From positions 248,001 through 312,000 of the forward strand of contig NC_014410.1 in the NCBI RefSeq assembly GCF_000145615.1: a DNA stretch of 64,000 nt, in the 5' to 3' direction. The notes beneath the pieces were generated by a model. That model was not told the DNA's origin, did not search any database, and saw only the letters and a list, made by a program, of their open reading frames with translations. This stretch comes from Thermoanaerobacterium thermosaccharolyticum DSM 571. GTDB taxonomy: Bacteria; Bacillota; Thermoanaerobacteria; Thermoanaerobacterales; Thermoanaerobacteraceae. Every line of letters starts with the position of its first letter. Position 1 is the stretch's first letter. Below, in pieces: positions 1-8,336 of the stretch. The position numbers and the translations under genes are program-made.

Positions 1-1
1 G

Positions 2-385
2 CAGGAAGATAAAGAAGCACTTTTTGACACTGTTGATACGTTAAAAATCTGCATTGAAGTATTTACAGGCATGATAAAGACAATCCACGTGAAGAAAAGT
101 AACATGGAAACAGCGGCTAAATACGGCTATATGAATGCTACAGATTTTGCGGATTATCTCGTATCTAAGGGGATTCCATTTAGAAAAGCACATGAGATAA
201 CCGGTAAAGTTGTGCTGTATGCAATTGATAAAAATTGCGCAATTGAAGACTTATCAATTAAAGATTTAAAATCGTTTTGCGATTCTATAGATGTAGATGT
301 TTATGAAGCCATTGATTTAAAAAACAGTATAAGAAATAAAAAAACTATAGGTTCTCCAACTCTGGATGAAAAAGAATTCAGATAA
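2..385 (+). CDS. argH: Argininosuccinate lyase, C-terminal part (start outside window)
   Basis: The reading frame is open from the first bases of the window, so only the last 127 residues are present. They match the C-terminal helical domain of argininosuccinate lyase, which cleaves argininosuccinate to arginine and fumarate in the last step of arginine synthesis. The recognisable part is DKEALFDTVDTLKICIEVF followed by a region containing ATDFADYLVSKGIPFRKAH, typical of ArgH C-termini. The catalytic signature lies upstream, outside the window. A strong two-way hairpin follows the stop. The family call is secure from sequence similarity, but the gene cannot be judged complete. Confidence 0.9.
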   Translation, partial: QEDKEALFDTVDTLKICIEVFTGMIKTIHVKKSNMETAAKYGYMNATDFADYLVSKGIPFRKAHEITGKVVLYAIDKNCAIEDLSIKDLKSFCDSIDVDVYEAIDLKNSIRNKKTIGSPTLDEKEFR

Positions 386-396
386 AAAAGACGTAT

Positions 397-432
397 AGCA
401 AAAGAGATAGGATATTTCCTATCTCTTTTGCT
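397..432. terminator. Bidirectional terminator between argH and the ArsR gene
   Basis: A 16-bp perfect stem (AGCAAAAGAGATAGGA and its complement) encloses a 4-nt loop. T/A runs are built into the stem on both strands. It sits between convergent genes and reaches the stop codon of the ArsR gene, so it probably terminates both. Confidence 0.85.
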
Positions 433-748
433 AATCATTTAATAAAAGCTTGACTATTTTTACGATGTCATTGTCTACAACTCGATAGCATATTTCAAGT
501 CCATTTCTGGTGCCTTCAATTATACCGGCAGATTTCAATTTTGAAATGTGCTGAGACACTGTTGACTGAGGTAGATTTAAACATTCTTGTATCGTTGTAA
601 CATTGCATTCCCCATCTATAAGGCCTTTTACGATGCATAGTCTGTATGGATGTGCGATTGCTTTTAATTTGTCTGCTATTTTTTCGTATTTCTTAAAATT
701 TTTCTCAACATCTATCTTATGATTTTCCAGTGAAGATCCCTCCATCAT
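431..748 (-). CDS. ArsR/SmtB-family winged-helix repressor
   Basis: This 105-residue protein has the ArsR winged-helix fold. The signature AIAHPYRLCIVKGL is near residue 32, and the recognition helix region LPQSTVSQHISKLKSAG is at about 58-75. It lies 3 bp downstream of the sulfur-handling oxidoreductase gene and is co-transcribed with it. It is therefore probably a redox or sulfur-responsive autorepressor of that operon, like persulfide sensors of this family. Two cysteines are visible (one in CIVKGL, one in GECNV), but their role as sensors is inferred. The ligand is unknown. Confidence 0.8.
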   Translation of the reverse strand: MMEGSSLENHKIDVEKNFKKYEKIADKLKAIAHPYRLCIVKGLIDGECNVTTIQECLNLPQSTVSQHISKLKSAGIIEGTRNGLEICYRVVDNDIVKIVKLLLND

Positions 749-751
749 TGA

Positions 752-3217
752 TTATATGAAAAGCGTCGTGTCTGACTGCTCTGCTGCGCCTATAAATGAT
801 GCCACACCGCCCAATTCAACACCATCTATAAGTTCTTCTTTAGTTATACCCATTATATCAGATGACATGTTGCATGCAACAATTCTTACTCCATTTTTAA
901 GTGCCTGCTTTATTAAATTCTCTAATGATGCTACATTCTTTTTATTCATTATATATCTTATCATTTTCGGCCCTATGCCCAGCATATTCATTTTAGATAG
1001 CTTTAGCTTTTTAGAACCTCGTGGCATCATCATACCAAACATTTTGCTTAAGAAGTCCTTTTTTATAGAGACTTTTTCGGGTTTTCTCAATATATTTAAT
1101 CCCCAGAAGGTGAAAAACAATGTAACTTTTCTACCCATAGCGGCAGCTCCGTTTGCTATTATAAACGCAGCAATGGCTTTGTCAAGATCTCCGCTGAATA
1201 CAATGATTGCTTTGTCGTTTTTTTCTGAATTTTGACTTACTTCAACCTTCTTATCATTGGTATTCTTTTTTATCTTAGCGACAATTGTCCTTCCCTCATG
1301 ATATAAGTCCAGAAGCGTATTTCCTGTTCTCTGACACCAAGTTTTTATGTCATTTTCAAAACCCGGGTCTGAAGCCTTGATTTTTAATATATCTCCGTCT
1401 TTTAGATTTTTTATTGCGTTAAATGTCTGCATTATGGGACCGGGGCATTGTAGGCCACATGCATCAATTTCTAATGTGATGATGCTATCATCTAGTTTTT
1501 TTTTATCAGATGATATGCACATACCGCACTCTGTCTGTTCATCATCGTATCTTATGGTAATATCACTGGAATCTGACGTTGCAGTTTCATATATCTTGTA
1601 TCCGCCACTTAAGTTTTTAACAGATTTAAAACCATTTTGCATAAGTATCCTGCATGCTATATATCCTCTTAAACCTACCTGACAATAAACATATATATTT
1701 TTATCTTTAGGTATTTTATCGAGGTTTTCCCTAAGCTCATCAACGGGTATATTTATAGAGCCTTTGATGTTTCCAAGCTCGTATTCCATATCTGTCCTTA
1801 CGTCAAGTATAATGGATTTTGACATATCTATGTTTTCAATTTCGTCCCAGTGGAATACGCTTATATCACCTCTTAATATATTGGAAGCTGCAAAGCCTGC
1901 CATATTTACAGGGTCTTTTGCCGATGAATACGGAGGTGCGTAGGATAATTCAAGCTCTTCCAGATCGTATACCGTCATATTTGCCCGAATTGCTGTAGCT
2001 ATTACGTCAATTCTCTTATCAACACCATCGAATCCGACTATTTGAGCACCTAAGATTTTTCCATCTTCTTTTTTAAATATAAGTTTAATAGTCATAGGCA
2101 AAGCATCGGGATAGTAGCTTGCGTGTGAATTAGGGTGTATTATGACTTTTTCGTAATCTATTCCAGCTCTTTTTAGGATTGTTTCATTGTTTCCCGTTGC
2201 TGCTACAGTCAAGTCGAAAATTTTTGCAACAGAAGTGCCTTGTGTGCCATCATATTTGGAATTTCTTCCGCAAATATTGTCTGCAGCAATGCGGCCTTGT
2301 TTGTTTGCGGGACCTGCCAACGGTATCAATGTATAGCTGCCATTTATATAATCTTTCACTTCAATAGCATCACCTACAGCGTAAATATCTGGGTCAGATG
2401 TTTGCAGGTATTCATTGACTTTAATGCCTCCACGATCACCGATTGCGAGACCTGCATCTTTTGCAAGCTTGATATCCGGCCTTACACCGATTCCTAAAAC
2501 TACCATATCGGTATCGATGGTTTTTCCGCTATTTAATACTACAGTTGTTGAGTTGTTTTTGTGCTGGAATTCTTTGACACCGTCTTTCAATATTAGGTTT
2601 ATGCCTTTGTCCCTCAGGTGCTGATGAACAATAGAAGCCATTTCGTAATCAAGAGGTGCCATCACATGGTCAGCAAGCTCAACTACGGTGACATCTAATC
2701 CGACTTCTTTAAGATTTTCTGCAACTTCCAGACCAATAAAACCGCCACCTACTACAACAGCTTTTTTAGGTTTGTTGTAATCGACAAAGTCTTTTATCCT
2801 ATAGGTATCTGGAATGTTTCTAAGTGTAAAAATGTTTTTACCGTCTATACCTGGCATTGGAGGCTTTATCGGCTCTGCACCTGGTGATAAAATCAATTTG
2901 TCATAAGTTTCTTTGTACGTCTTGTTATTTTGTATATCATGAACAATCACTGTTTTTTCGCTGGGGATTATCTTTGTTACCTCTGACAATGTCCTTATAT
3001 CGATGTTAAATCGCTTTGACATAGCTTCAGGTGTTTGAACGATTAATTTTTCACGTTCTTTTATCACTTCGCCTATATAGTACGGCAAACCGCAGTTAGC
3101 GTAAGATATATATTCTCCCTTTTCAAAGAGTATTATTTCAGCATTTTCATCAAGTCTTCTCAATCTTGCTGCAGCAGAAGCGCCGCCAGCAACGCCCCCA
3201 ACAATTACAACTTTCAT
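752..3217 (-). CDS. CoA-disulfide reductase-type flavoprotein fused to rhodanese, TusA and DsrE-like domains
   Basis: This 821-residue fusion begins with an FAD/NAD(P)H pyridine-nucleotide disulfide reductase. It has the Rossmann motif GGVAGGASAAARLRR at residue 7 and the single active cysteine in NCGLPYYIG near residue 43, as in CoA-disulfide reductases and Nox-like enzymes. A rhodanese domain follows (YVYCQVGLRGYIA, active Cys near 510). Next is a TusA/SirA domain with the CPGP motif (near 600), and then a DsrE/F-like C-terminal domain. Such fusions are thought to reduce CoA disulfides, persulfides or polysulfide and relay the sulfane sulfur. The gene is first in an operon with the ArsR regulator and has its own promoter. 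The exact substrate is not established. Confidence 0.85.
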   Translation of the reverse strand: MKVVIVGGVAGGASAAARLRRLDENAEIILFEKGEYISYANCGLPYYIGEVIKEREKLIVQTPEAMSKRFNIDIRTLSEVTKIIPSEKTVIVHDIQNNKTYKETYDKLILSPGAEPIKPPMPGIDGKNIFTLRNIPDTYRIKDFVDYNKPKKAVVVGGGFIGLEVAENLKEVGLDVTVVELADHVMAPLDYEMASIVHQHLRDKGINLILKDGVKEFQHKNNSTTVVLNSGKTIDTDMVVLGIGVRPDIKLAKDAGLAIGDRGGIKVNEYLQTSDPDIYAVGDAIEVKDYINGSYTLIPLAGPANKQGRIAADNICGRNSKYDGTQGTSVAKIFDLTVAATGNNETILKRAGIDYEKVIIHPNSHASYYPDALPMTIKLIFKKEDGKILGAQIVGFDGVDKRIDVIATAIRANMTVYDLEELELSYAPPYSSAKDPVNMAGFAASNILRGDISVFHWDEIENIDMSKSIILDVRTDMEYELGNIKGSINIPVDELRENLDKIPKDKNIYVYCQVGLRGYIACRILMQNGFKSVKNLSGGYKIYETATSDSSDITIRYDDEQTECGMCISSDKKKLDDSIITLEIDACGLQCPGPIMQTFNAIKNLKDGDILKIKASDPGFENDIKTWCQRTGNTLLDLYHEGRTIVAKIKKNTNDKKVEVSQNSEKNDKAIIVFSGDLDKAIAAFIIANGAAAMGRKVTLFFTFWGLNILRKPEKVSIKKDFLSKMFGMMMPRGSKKLKLSKMNMLGIGPKMIRYIMNKKNVASLENLIKQALKNGVRIVACNMSSDIMGITKEELIDGVELGGVASFIGAAEQSDTTLFI

Positions 3218-3249
3218 AACTCTTCCTCCTATTTTATTATTATATCTTA

Positions 3250-3278
3250 ATATTACAATATATAAATTTAATTGTCAA
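3250..3278 (-). promoter_or_regulatory. Sigma-A promoter of the CoA-disulfide reductase-arsR operon
   Basis: Read on the minus strand, TTGACA and TAATAT are separated by 17 bp in the AT-rich gap upstream of the flavoprotein gene. The gene start follows about 30 bp downstream, with a good GGAGG ribosome site. The ArsR protein presumably binds here, but no clear operator palindrome was resolved. Confidence 0.65.
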
Positions 3279-3343
3279 TAATTTAACTAAAAATATTTTT
3301 TAAATAAAGAATTATGATAAAGGTTTATCAATTAAATGCATAA

Positions 3344-3376
3344 AAAAGCGAGATTTACTGACGTAATCTCGCTTTT
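3344..3376 (-). terminator. Terminator of the dedA gene
   Basis: A 12-bp stem (AAAAGCGAGATT and its complement) has a 9-nt loop. On the minus strand it runs into a T-rich tail. It overlaps the dedA stop codon and separates dedA from the flavoprotein operon. Confidence 0.75.
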
Positions 3377-4016
3377 ACTTCTTTCTTAAGAAAGTTATAA
3401 CAGCAGGTATTAAAGATATTACAATTATAGCAATTGTTACAAAACCAAAATGAGTTTTTACAACCTCAAGGTTTCCAAAATAATATCCACCAAATGAGAA
3501 CAATGCAGCCCAAGCGATACCGCCTAATGCATTGTACGTCAAGAAGTGAAGATAGTTCATTTCGCCTATTCCTGCAACAAACGGCACAAATGTCCTTATT
3601 ATTGGTATAAATCTTCCAAGAACTATTGTCATGTTGCCGTACTTCTCGTAAAAGTTTCTAGCTTCTATCAGATGCTCTTTTTTTATTAATTTTAAATTAT
3701 CTGCCTCATATATCTTTTCTCCAATAAATTTTCCGATATGATAATTTACAGTATCACCTAAAATTGCAGCCGCTGATACGATGATAAACAAAGTAAATAC
3801 ATTTAAAGAGCCTATTGCTGCAAATGCACCTGCAGCAAATATAAGTGAATCACCAGGTAAAAATGGCGTTACAACAAGCCCTGTTTCAAAGAAAATTATT
3901 AAAAATATAATCAAATATGTTGCCATGCCATACGTCTGTATGATGGTGCCTAAATATTTGTCAAGATGAAGTACAATATCGATTCCGACTTTTATCAATG
4001 ACATTAAAATCCCCAT
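3375..4016 (-). CDS. DedA-family membrane protein (VTT/SNARE-associated domain)
   Basis: This 213-residue integral membrane protein carries the DedA signature. This includes the TFFETG-like segment IIFFETGLVVTPFLPGDSLIF near residues 41-60 and the basic motif GRFIPIIRTFVPFVAG near 135-150. About five hydrophobic segments are visible. DedA proteins are undecaprenyl-phosphate or phospholipid transporters/flippases that maintain envelope and proton-motive-force homeostasis. The particular substrate here cannot be read from sequence. The gene is monocistronic, with its own terminator. Confidence 0.85.
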   Translation of the reverse strand: MGILMSLIKVGIDIVLHLDKYLGTIIQTYGMATYLIIFLIIFFETGLVVTPFLPGDSLIFAAGAFAAIGSLNVFTLFIIVSAAAILGDTVNYHIGKFIGEKIYEADNLKLIKKEHLIEARNFYEKYGNMTIVLGRFIPIIRTFVPFVAGIGEMNYLHFLTYNALGGIAWAALFSFGGYYFGNLEVVKTHFGFVTIAIIVISLIPAVITFLRKK

Positions 4017-4390
4017 TCCTTTTTGCTGATTTAGTGTACTTTATAATTATAACATATTAATAGTTTTAAATATTACAAAATTGTAAAATCTAATCTACTT
4101 TTAATCTATTTCTTTGAGCTTATGTATTCGGATAATCTTTTTTTTACGTCTTTATTTGCTTTTAAAAATTCGATAAAATTTGTGAAACATTGAAGCGTGT
4201 TTTCACTTATCGTATGCTCTATTTTTTCTGTCTCTTCTAAAAGATGATTTTCTTCTATTCCTAATGTTTTTAAAAGTTCTATTATGGTATTGTGCCTTTT
4301 TATAAGATTTTTTCCTATTGCTTTACCTGTATCTTTAACGAAGGCTTGAAAGAAGTCTCCCATCCTCTATAGGTGGGAGATGAATTTCTA

Positions 4391-4419
4391 TTGTTTTCCA
4401 TAACATTATATGCTATAAT
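4391..4419 (+). promoter_or_regulatory. Promoter inside the mini-element, reading toward its right end
   Basis: TTGTTT and TATAAT are exactly 17 bp apart just inside the left hairpin. The only thing downstream is the structured non-coding segment and then the right end. This promoter is therefore a candidate driver of an omega-RNA-like transcript that would run into flanking mntR sequence. Confidence 0.55.
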
Positions 4420-4425
4420 ATTATC

Positions 4426-4598
4426 AGGAGTAAAAAGTAAAGACAATTAGGCATAACAGCCTAAGAATAATATTTTTGTAGGGAAGGTTCCTCCCGAAAT
4501 TACGCCTATGGAGATTGTGTAAGACCTGCTGTGAATAACAGTAGGCAACGGTCTATGAAGTAGGAAGCTTCATCCTCTATAGGATGGAGTAGGTTCAC
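4426..4598 (+). ncRNA. Omega-RNA-like scaffold of an IS605-type element
   Basis: The segment folds into several local hairpins. These are TTAGGC/GCCTAA (4448-4465), a GGGA...TCCC stem near 4481, and a compound arm AGACC...GGTCT closing over CTGCTGT/ACAGTAG (near 4520-4555). The right-end hairpin follows, ending in GGTTCAC. In TnpB systems the guide RNA scaffold is the transcribed right end of the transposon, and the guide is the adjacent host DNA. Here that guide would begin GAGTTATGACTCC, antisense to mntR. The assignment rests on end architecture and structure, not on a covariance search. Confidence 0.5.
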
Positions 4599-4874
4599 GA
4601 GTTATGACTCCATACTTTTCATAGTTTATGAGATTTAGCTCAGCCAATTTTTGGACCATTTTTGTGGCCGAAGGAGGCTGCACGTTTAATGCATCTGCTA
4701 ATTCATGCAGCCTTACAAATCCTGTTTTTATAGATAATCTATATATCATTTCAAGATAATCTTCCATTGATGCTGTCAAAGAATTGTTTTCTTTTTTCAT
4801 GTATTCGCTAAAAGTATAGAAATCATTATTCAAAATTTCCACCTTCTTTTTAAGAGTAACAGAATAATTCTATT

Positions 4875-4891
4875 TAACATATTCTATGTTA
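4875..4891. promoter_or_regulatory. Candidate MntR operator between mntR and mntH
   Basis: TAACAT-ATTCT-ATGTTA is a perfect 6-bp inverted repeat with a 5-bp spacer. It lies in the divergent intergenic region, upstream of both genes. The position and dyad suit a DtxR/MntR-type dimer. The match to a known consensus is not exact. Confidence 0.4.
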
Positions 4892-4957
4892 GAAATTTTA
4901 ATTTTAGGATTGGCTAATATTTTTGCAAATGTGAAAGATTAAAAGGGGTGTGGTTTA

Positions 4958-6247
4958 ATGAAGAATGTAGATATAGTAAGTTTGACAGATTTTATTGCAA
5001 GCAATAAAAAAGCAAGTAATTATTTAATTATAAAAAGAATAAAAGATATTATAAGGTATTTGGGGCCTGCATTTATTGTAAGCGTGGCTTATATAGATCC
5101 CGGAAATTTTGCAACGAATATAAGCGGCGGTGCTGTATTCAATTACAGCCTTATATGGGTTATATTGTGGAGTAACATAATGGCAATTTTTTTACAGTAT
5201 TTATCGGCTAAGCTGGGAATTGCAACAGGAAAAAATTTATCGGAGATGTGTGGATTGGTGTTTTCTAAAACGACAAACATTTTGTTATGGATTGTTTCAG
5301 AGATTGCTGCGATTGCTACTACAATGGCTGAGTTTTTGGGTGGTGCCCTTGGAATATACCTTCTTTTTAAGATACCTTTAACTATCGCAGGGATTATTAC
5401 GGGTATTGTAACATTTTGCATAACATATTTGCAGAAATTCGGACAGAGAATTATTGAGGTTATCATTGAAGTATTAATAGGTGTAATATGTGTAGCATAC
5501 GCATTTGAAATGTTTTTGGCAAAACCGGACTGGTTGGAGGTGGGCCTCCATACACTGGTTCCATCAATTGCAAATGGTGATGCACTGTTTATTGCTGTAG
5601 GAATGCTTGGGGCCACTGTAATGCCTCACGTAATATTTCTCCACTCTCAATTAGTGCAAAAGAGAAATTACAAACTGAATTTAAATCAGAAAAGACATCA
5701 CCTTCGTATGGAAAAAATAGATATAGTAATTGCTATGAACATTGCTTTTATAGTCAATGCAGCAATGGTGATAGTTTCTGCCGCTGTGTTTTTTAAAGAA
5801 GGTGTTATCGTAAATTCTATTGAAGATGCTCATAGATCATTAGAGCCTCTTTTAGGGTCTTTTTCAAGCATGGCTTTTGCAGTAGCTCTTTTATCATCGG
5901 GGTTTTCGTCATCTGCTGTTGGTACTATGGCAGGGGAGACAGTCATGGATGGTTTTATTAATATAAAGTTTCCAATTTATTTAAAGAGGCTTGTTACTAT
6001 AATACCTTCAGTGGCTTTGATTTTTATGGGGGTAAACCCAATGAAAGCTTTAATTATGAGCCAAGTCGCATTAAGCTTTGCACTTCCTTTTGCCATTATA
6101 CCGATGCTTTTAATAACATCTAAAAAAGAGTATATGGGGGATTTTGCAAACAAATTGACAACTACAATCGTGGGGTGGGCTATATCACTGTTTATCATTT
6201 CATTAAATGCAATTCTTTTGTATACCACATTTAAAGCTGTAATGTAA
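4958..6247 (+). CDS. mntH: Nramp-family manganese/iron proton symporter MntH
   Basis: This 429-residue polytopic protein has the two metal-binding signatures of Nramp transporters. DPGN is at residues 47-50 in helix 1 and MPH is at 222-224 in helix 6. These coordinate Mn(II) or Fe(II). About eleven membrane segments are visible. A strong ribosome site (AAAAGGGG) precedes the ATG. The gene is divergent from the disrupted mntR and so is probably no longer repressed by manganese. A clear terminator follows. The length is typical of the family. Confidence 0.92.
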   Translation: MKNVDIVSLTDFIASNKKASNYLIIKRIKDIIRYLGPAFIVSVAYIDPGNFATNISGGAVFNYSLIWVILWSNIMAIFLQYLSAKLGIATGKNLSEMCGLVFSKTTNILLWIVSEIAAIATTMAEFLGGALGIYLLFKIPLTIAGIITGIVTFCITYLQKFGQRIIEVIIEVLIGVICVAYAFEMFLAKPDWLEVGLHTLVPSIANGDALFIAVGMLGATVMPHVIFLHSQLVQKRNYKLNLNQKRHHLRMEKIDIVIAMNIAFIVNAAMVIVSAAVFFKEGVIVNSIEDAHRSLEPLLGSFSSMAFAVALLSSGFSSSAVGTMAGETVMDGFINIKFPIYLKRLVTIIPSVALIFMGVNPMKALIMSQVALSFALPFAIIPMLLITSKKEYMGDFANKLTTTIVGWAISLFIISLNAILLYTTFKAVM

Positions 6248-6264
6248 ATGAAGAAGAAAAATTA

Positions 6265-6300
6265 AAAAGATGTCCTAAATTTAATCTAGGACATCTTTTT
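6265..6300 (+). terminator. Terminator after mntH
   Basis: The stem AAAAAGATGTCCTA pairs with TAGGACATCTTTTT across a 9-nt loop, with a T-run on the right arm. It lies between convergent mntH and the superoxide reductase gene and could serve both strands. Confidence 0.85.
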
Positions 6301-6336
6301 AAACAGTTGTTAGTAAAAAGAGGAGGGGCTAAATTT

Positions 6337-6717
6337 TTAAACTTCTGAAGTCCATAAACCGTGTAAATTGCAAAATGCCCATGCTTGAATCTTTGAAGCA
6401 TCTGTCTTGAATGTAGCTTCTGGCTTATCGCCTGGTTTTAACATCTTTCTCATATATATTCCGTCAGCTAAGATTGAAATCCATTCTATGTAGTGTTTCT
6501 CTTCCATTGGATGTTCTACACTGCCAACCTTTACGGTGACTGTGTCGCCATCTTTCAATATTACAGGTACGTGCTTTTCTTTGCTTGCATCAACTGTATT
6601 TACTATCTGCTCTTCCATCGGCTTTTCACAGCATGTCAATGTTCCATCTCCAGCGTTCAGCACTTCAACTGTATTTCCGCATTCTTTGCATTTATAAACA
6701 CCAAACAAGTTTGTCAT
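6337..6717 (-). CDS. dfx: Desulfoferrodoxin (two-iron superoxide reductase)
   Basis: This 126-residue protein has an N-terminal desulforedoxin-type iron site, Cys10, Cys13, Cys29 and Cys30 (CKEC and CC). A C-terminal superoxide reductase domain follows. Its ligands are visible as EKHVPV, HPMEEKHYIEW and the closing CNLHGLW. It reduces superoxide to hydrogen peroxide using rubredoxin-type electrons, an oxygen defence typical of anaerobes that avoids releasing O2. It is a cytoplasmic, single-gene unit with a GGAGG ribosome site. The family call is secure. Confidence 0.93.
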   Translation of the reverse strand: MTNLFGVYKCKECGNTVEVLNAGDGTLTCCEKPMEEQIVNTVDASKEKHVPVILKDGDTVTVKVGSVEHPMEEKHYIEWISILADGIYMRKMLKPGDKPEATFKTDASKIQAWAFCNLHGLWTSEV

Positions 6718-6920
6718 AAAAATGACCTCCTTCGATTAATTATAAAGATAATATATTTCTATTGATAAATATTATCTTTACGTAAATATTATATACCTGT
6801 TACTAATGAAAATCAAGTGGTATTATAATAATATAATTTTATATGTGAAGTATGCTAATATATTTGTATGATGGATTGCAGTGTTATCTTTTATACATAA
6901 ATTTATGAGAAGGTGAAAAA

Positions 6921-8336
6921 ATGAGTTACAGAATAGAGCATGATATTTTAGGATATATGGAAGTTCCAGATGATGCGTATTACGGCATTCACAGCCTAAG
7001 AGCTCACGAAAATTTTAATATATCTGGCAAATCTATTCACCGAGAGCTTATTATTTCGCTGGCTGAAGTAAAAAAAGCTGCAGCTATAGCCAATAGGAAT
7101 ATAAAACTGCTTGATAAAAAAATTGCAGATGCTATAATTATTGCATGTGATGAGATAATCGAAGGTAAACTTCACGACCAAATCATTGTTGATGCGCTTC
7201 AAGGCGGCGCAGGCACATCGGCAAATATGAATATAAACGAAGTCATTGCAAACAGGGCAATAGAAATACTTGGAGGCAAAAAAGGCGATTATAGTATAGT
7301 TAGCCCTGTTGACCATGTAAATTTAAGCCAGTCTACAAATGATGTCTTTCCTACAGCCGTTAGAATAGCAGCCATAAGACTTTTAAAGCCTTTAAGTGAA
7401 AGTTTTGCAAAGCTTCAAGAGGCTTTGCAGGAAAAAGAAGATGAGTTTAAAGATGTGATTAAAATGGGCAGGACTGAGCTTCAAGACGCAGTACCTGTGA
7501 TGCTGGGGCAGGAATTTGGAGCATATGCTCAAGCAATATCTAGAGATAGATGGAGGATATATAAAGTAGAAGAAAGATTAAGGCAGGTAAATATAGGAGG
7601 AACTGCTGTAGGAACGGGGTTAAATGCTGACTTAAGGTATATCTATTCTGTAATAGAGATTTTGAGAGATATAACAGGTATAGGCCTTGCTAGAGCCGAG
7701 TACATGATGGACCCGACGCAAAACAATGATGTCTTCGTAGAAGTATCAGGTCTACTAAAAGCTGCAGCTACTAACCTCATCAAGATATCAAATGATATAA
7801 GGCTTATGTCGTCAGGCCCAAAATGTGGACTTATGGAAATAACAATTCCGGAAGTTCAAGCAGGTTCATCCATAATGCCAGGAAAGATAAACCCTGTAAT
7901 ACCGGAGGCTGTAAAGCAGGCGGCTTATCAAGTCTTGTCATGTGACTATGCAATAACGTTGGGGGCACAAGCTGGCGAGTTTGAGCTTAATTTTACATTG
8001 CCTCTTATTGCATATAACCTGTTTAATGAAATTGACCTTCTTAAAAATGCGATAGATGTATTTATAAATAAATGCATAAAAGGCATAAAAGCAAACCGCG
8101 AACACCTTAAAGAAATGGTTGAAAACAGCCTCTCTTATGCAATAGCATTAAGCCCATATATAGGATATGAAAAAGCTTCTTTAATAGCAAAGGAAGCAAA
8201 AAATAGCGGCAAGACAATTAGGGAGGTTGCGAAAAAATATCTTTCAGAAGACCAGCTTGATGTAATATTTAATGAGTATGAAATGACAAAACCGGGGATA
8301 CCGGGTTTAAAAAGATTGAGAGGAGAAGGTAGATGA
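6921..8336 (+). CDS. aspA: Aspartate ammonia-lyase
   Basis: This 471-residue enzyme of the fumarase/aspartase superfamily interconverts aspartate with fumarate and ammonia. The signature loop GSSIMPGKINPV is at about residues 315-326. Other family blocks are TNDVFPTAVRIA near 138 and the start MSYRIEHDILGYMEVPDDAYYG. The QDAVPVMLGQEF segment and overall length favour aspartase over class II fumarase. It overlaps hydF by 4 bp (ATGA), so the two are translationally coupled. The ribosome site is GAGAAGGTG. Confidence 0.9.
   Translation: MSYRIEHDILGYMEVPDDAYYGIHSLRAHENFNISGKSIHRELIISLAEVKKAAAIANRNIKLLDKKIADAIIIACDEIIEGKLHDQIIVDALQGGAGTSANMNINEVIANRAIEILGGKKGDYSIVSPVDHVNLSQSTNDVFPTAVRIAAIRLLKPLSESFAKLQEALQEKEDEFKDVIKMGRTELQDAVPVMLGQEFGAYAQAISRDRWRIYKVEERLRQVNIGGTAVGTGLNADLRYIYSVIEILRDITGIGLARAEYMMDPTQNNDVFVEVSGLLKAAATNLIKISNDIRLMSSGPKCGLMEITIPEVQAGSSIMPGKINPVIPEAVKQAAYQVLSCDYAITLGAQAGEFELNFTLPLIAYNLFNEIDLLKNAIDVFINKCIKGIKANREHLKEMVENSLSYAIALSPYIGYEKASLIAKEAKNSGKTIREVAKKYLSEDQLDVIFNEYEMTKPGIPGLKRLRGEGR

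Larger units (their letters stand above)
4340..4599 (+). mobile_element. Miniature IS200/IS605-type element (no tnpA/tnpB) inserted in mntR
   Basis: The roughly 260-bp insert has a subterminal hairpin at its left end (TCTCCCA ... TGGGAGA at 4356-4380). Near its right end there is a hairpin (CATCCT-CTAT-AGGATG at 4571-4586) followed by GGAGTAGGTTCAC. This is the usual layout of IS200/IS605 ends, which lack terminal inverted repeats and target duplications. The left flank is CTTTAAC, resembling the short AT-rich targets of this family. There is no coding capacity. The boundaries come from in-frame restoration of mntR, and one base at either end is ambiguous. Confidence 0.75.
4106..4842 (-). pseudogene. 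mntR: MntR/DtxR-type metalloregulator, split by a 260-bp insertion
   Basis: The N-terminal winged helix (LTASMEDYLEMIYRLS, then VQPPSATKMVQKLAEL) is encoded at 4600-4842. The metal-binding and dimerisation part (GKAIGKNLIKRHNTIIELL, then EETEKIEHTIS) is at 4106-4339. Between them lies an IS200/IS605-like mini-element. Removing 4340-4599 rejoins the halves in frame as YEKYGVIT-VKDTGKAIG, which fits the family. As it stands, the N-terminal piece reads about ten foreign residues and stops, so it lacks the dimerisation domain. MntR represses manganese uptake, and mntH lies divergently next door. Loss of function is inferred. Confidence 0.85.

Noticed and set aside
756-1682. Open frames on the + strand across the flavoprotein gene
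   Set aside because: They are shadows of a well-supported gene on the other strand and show no ribosome sites or family motifs.
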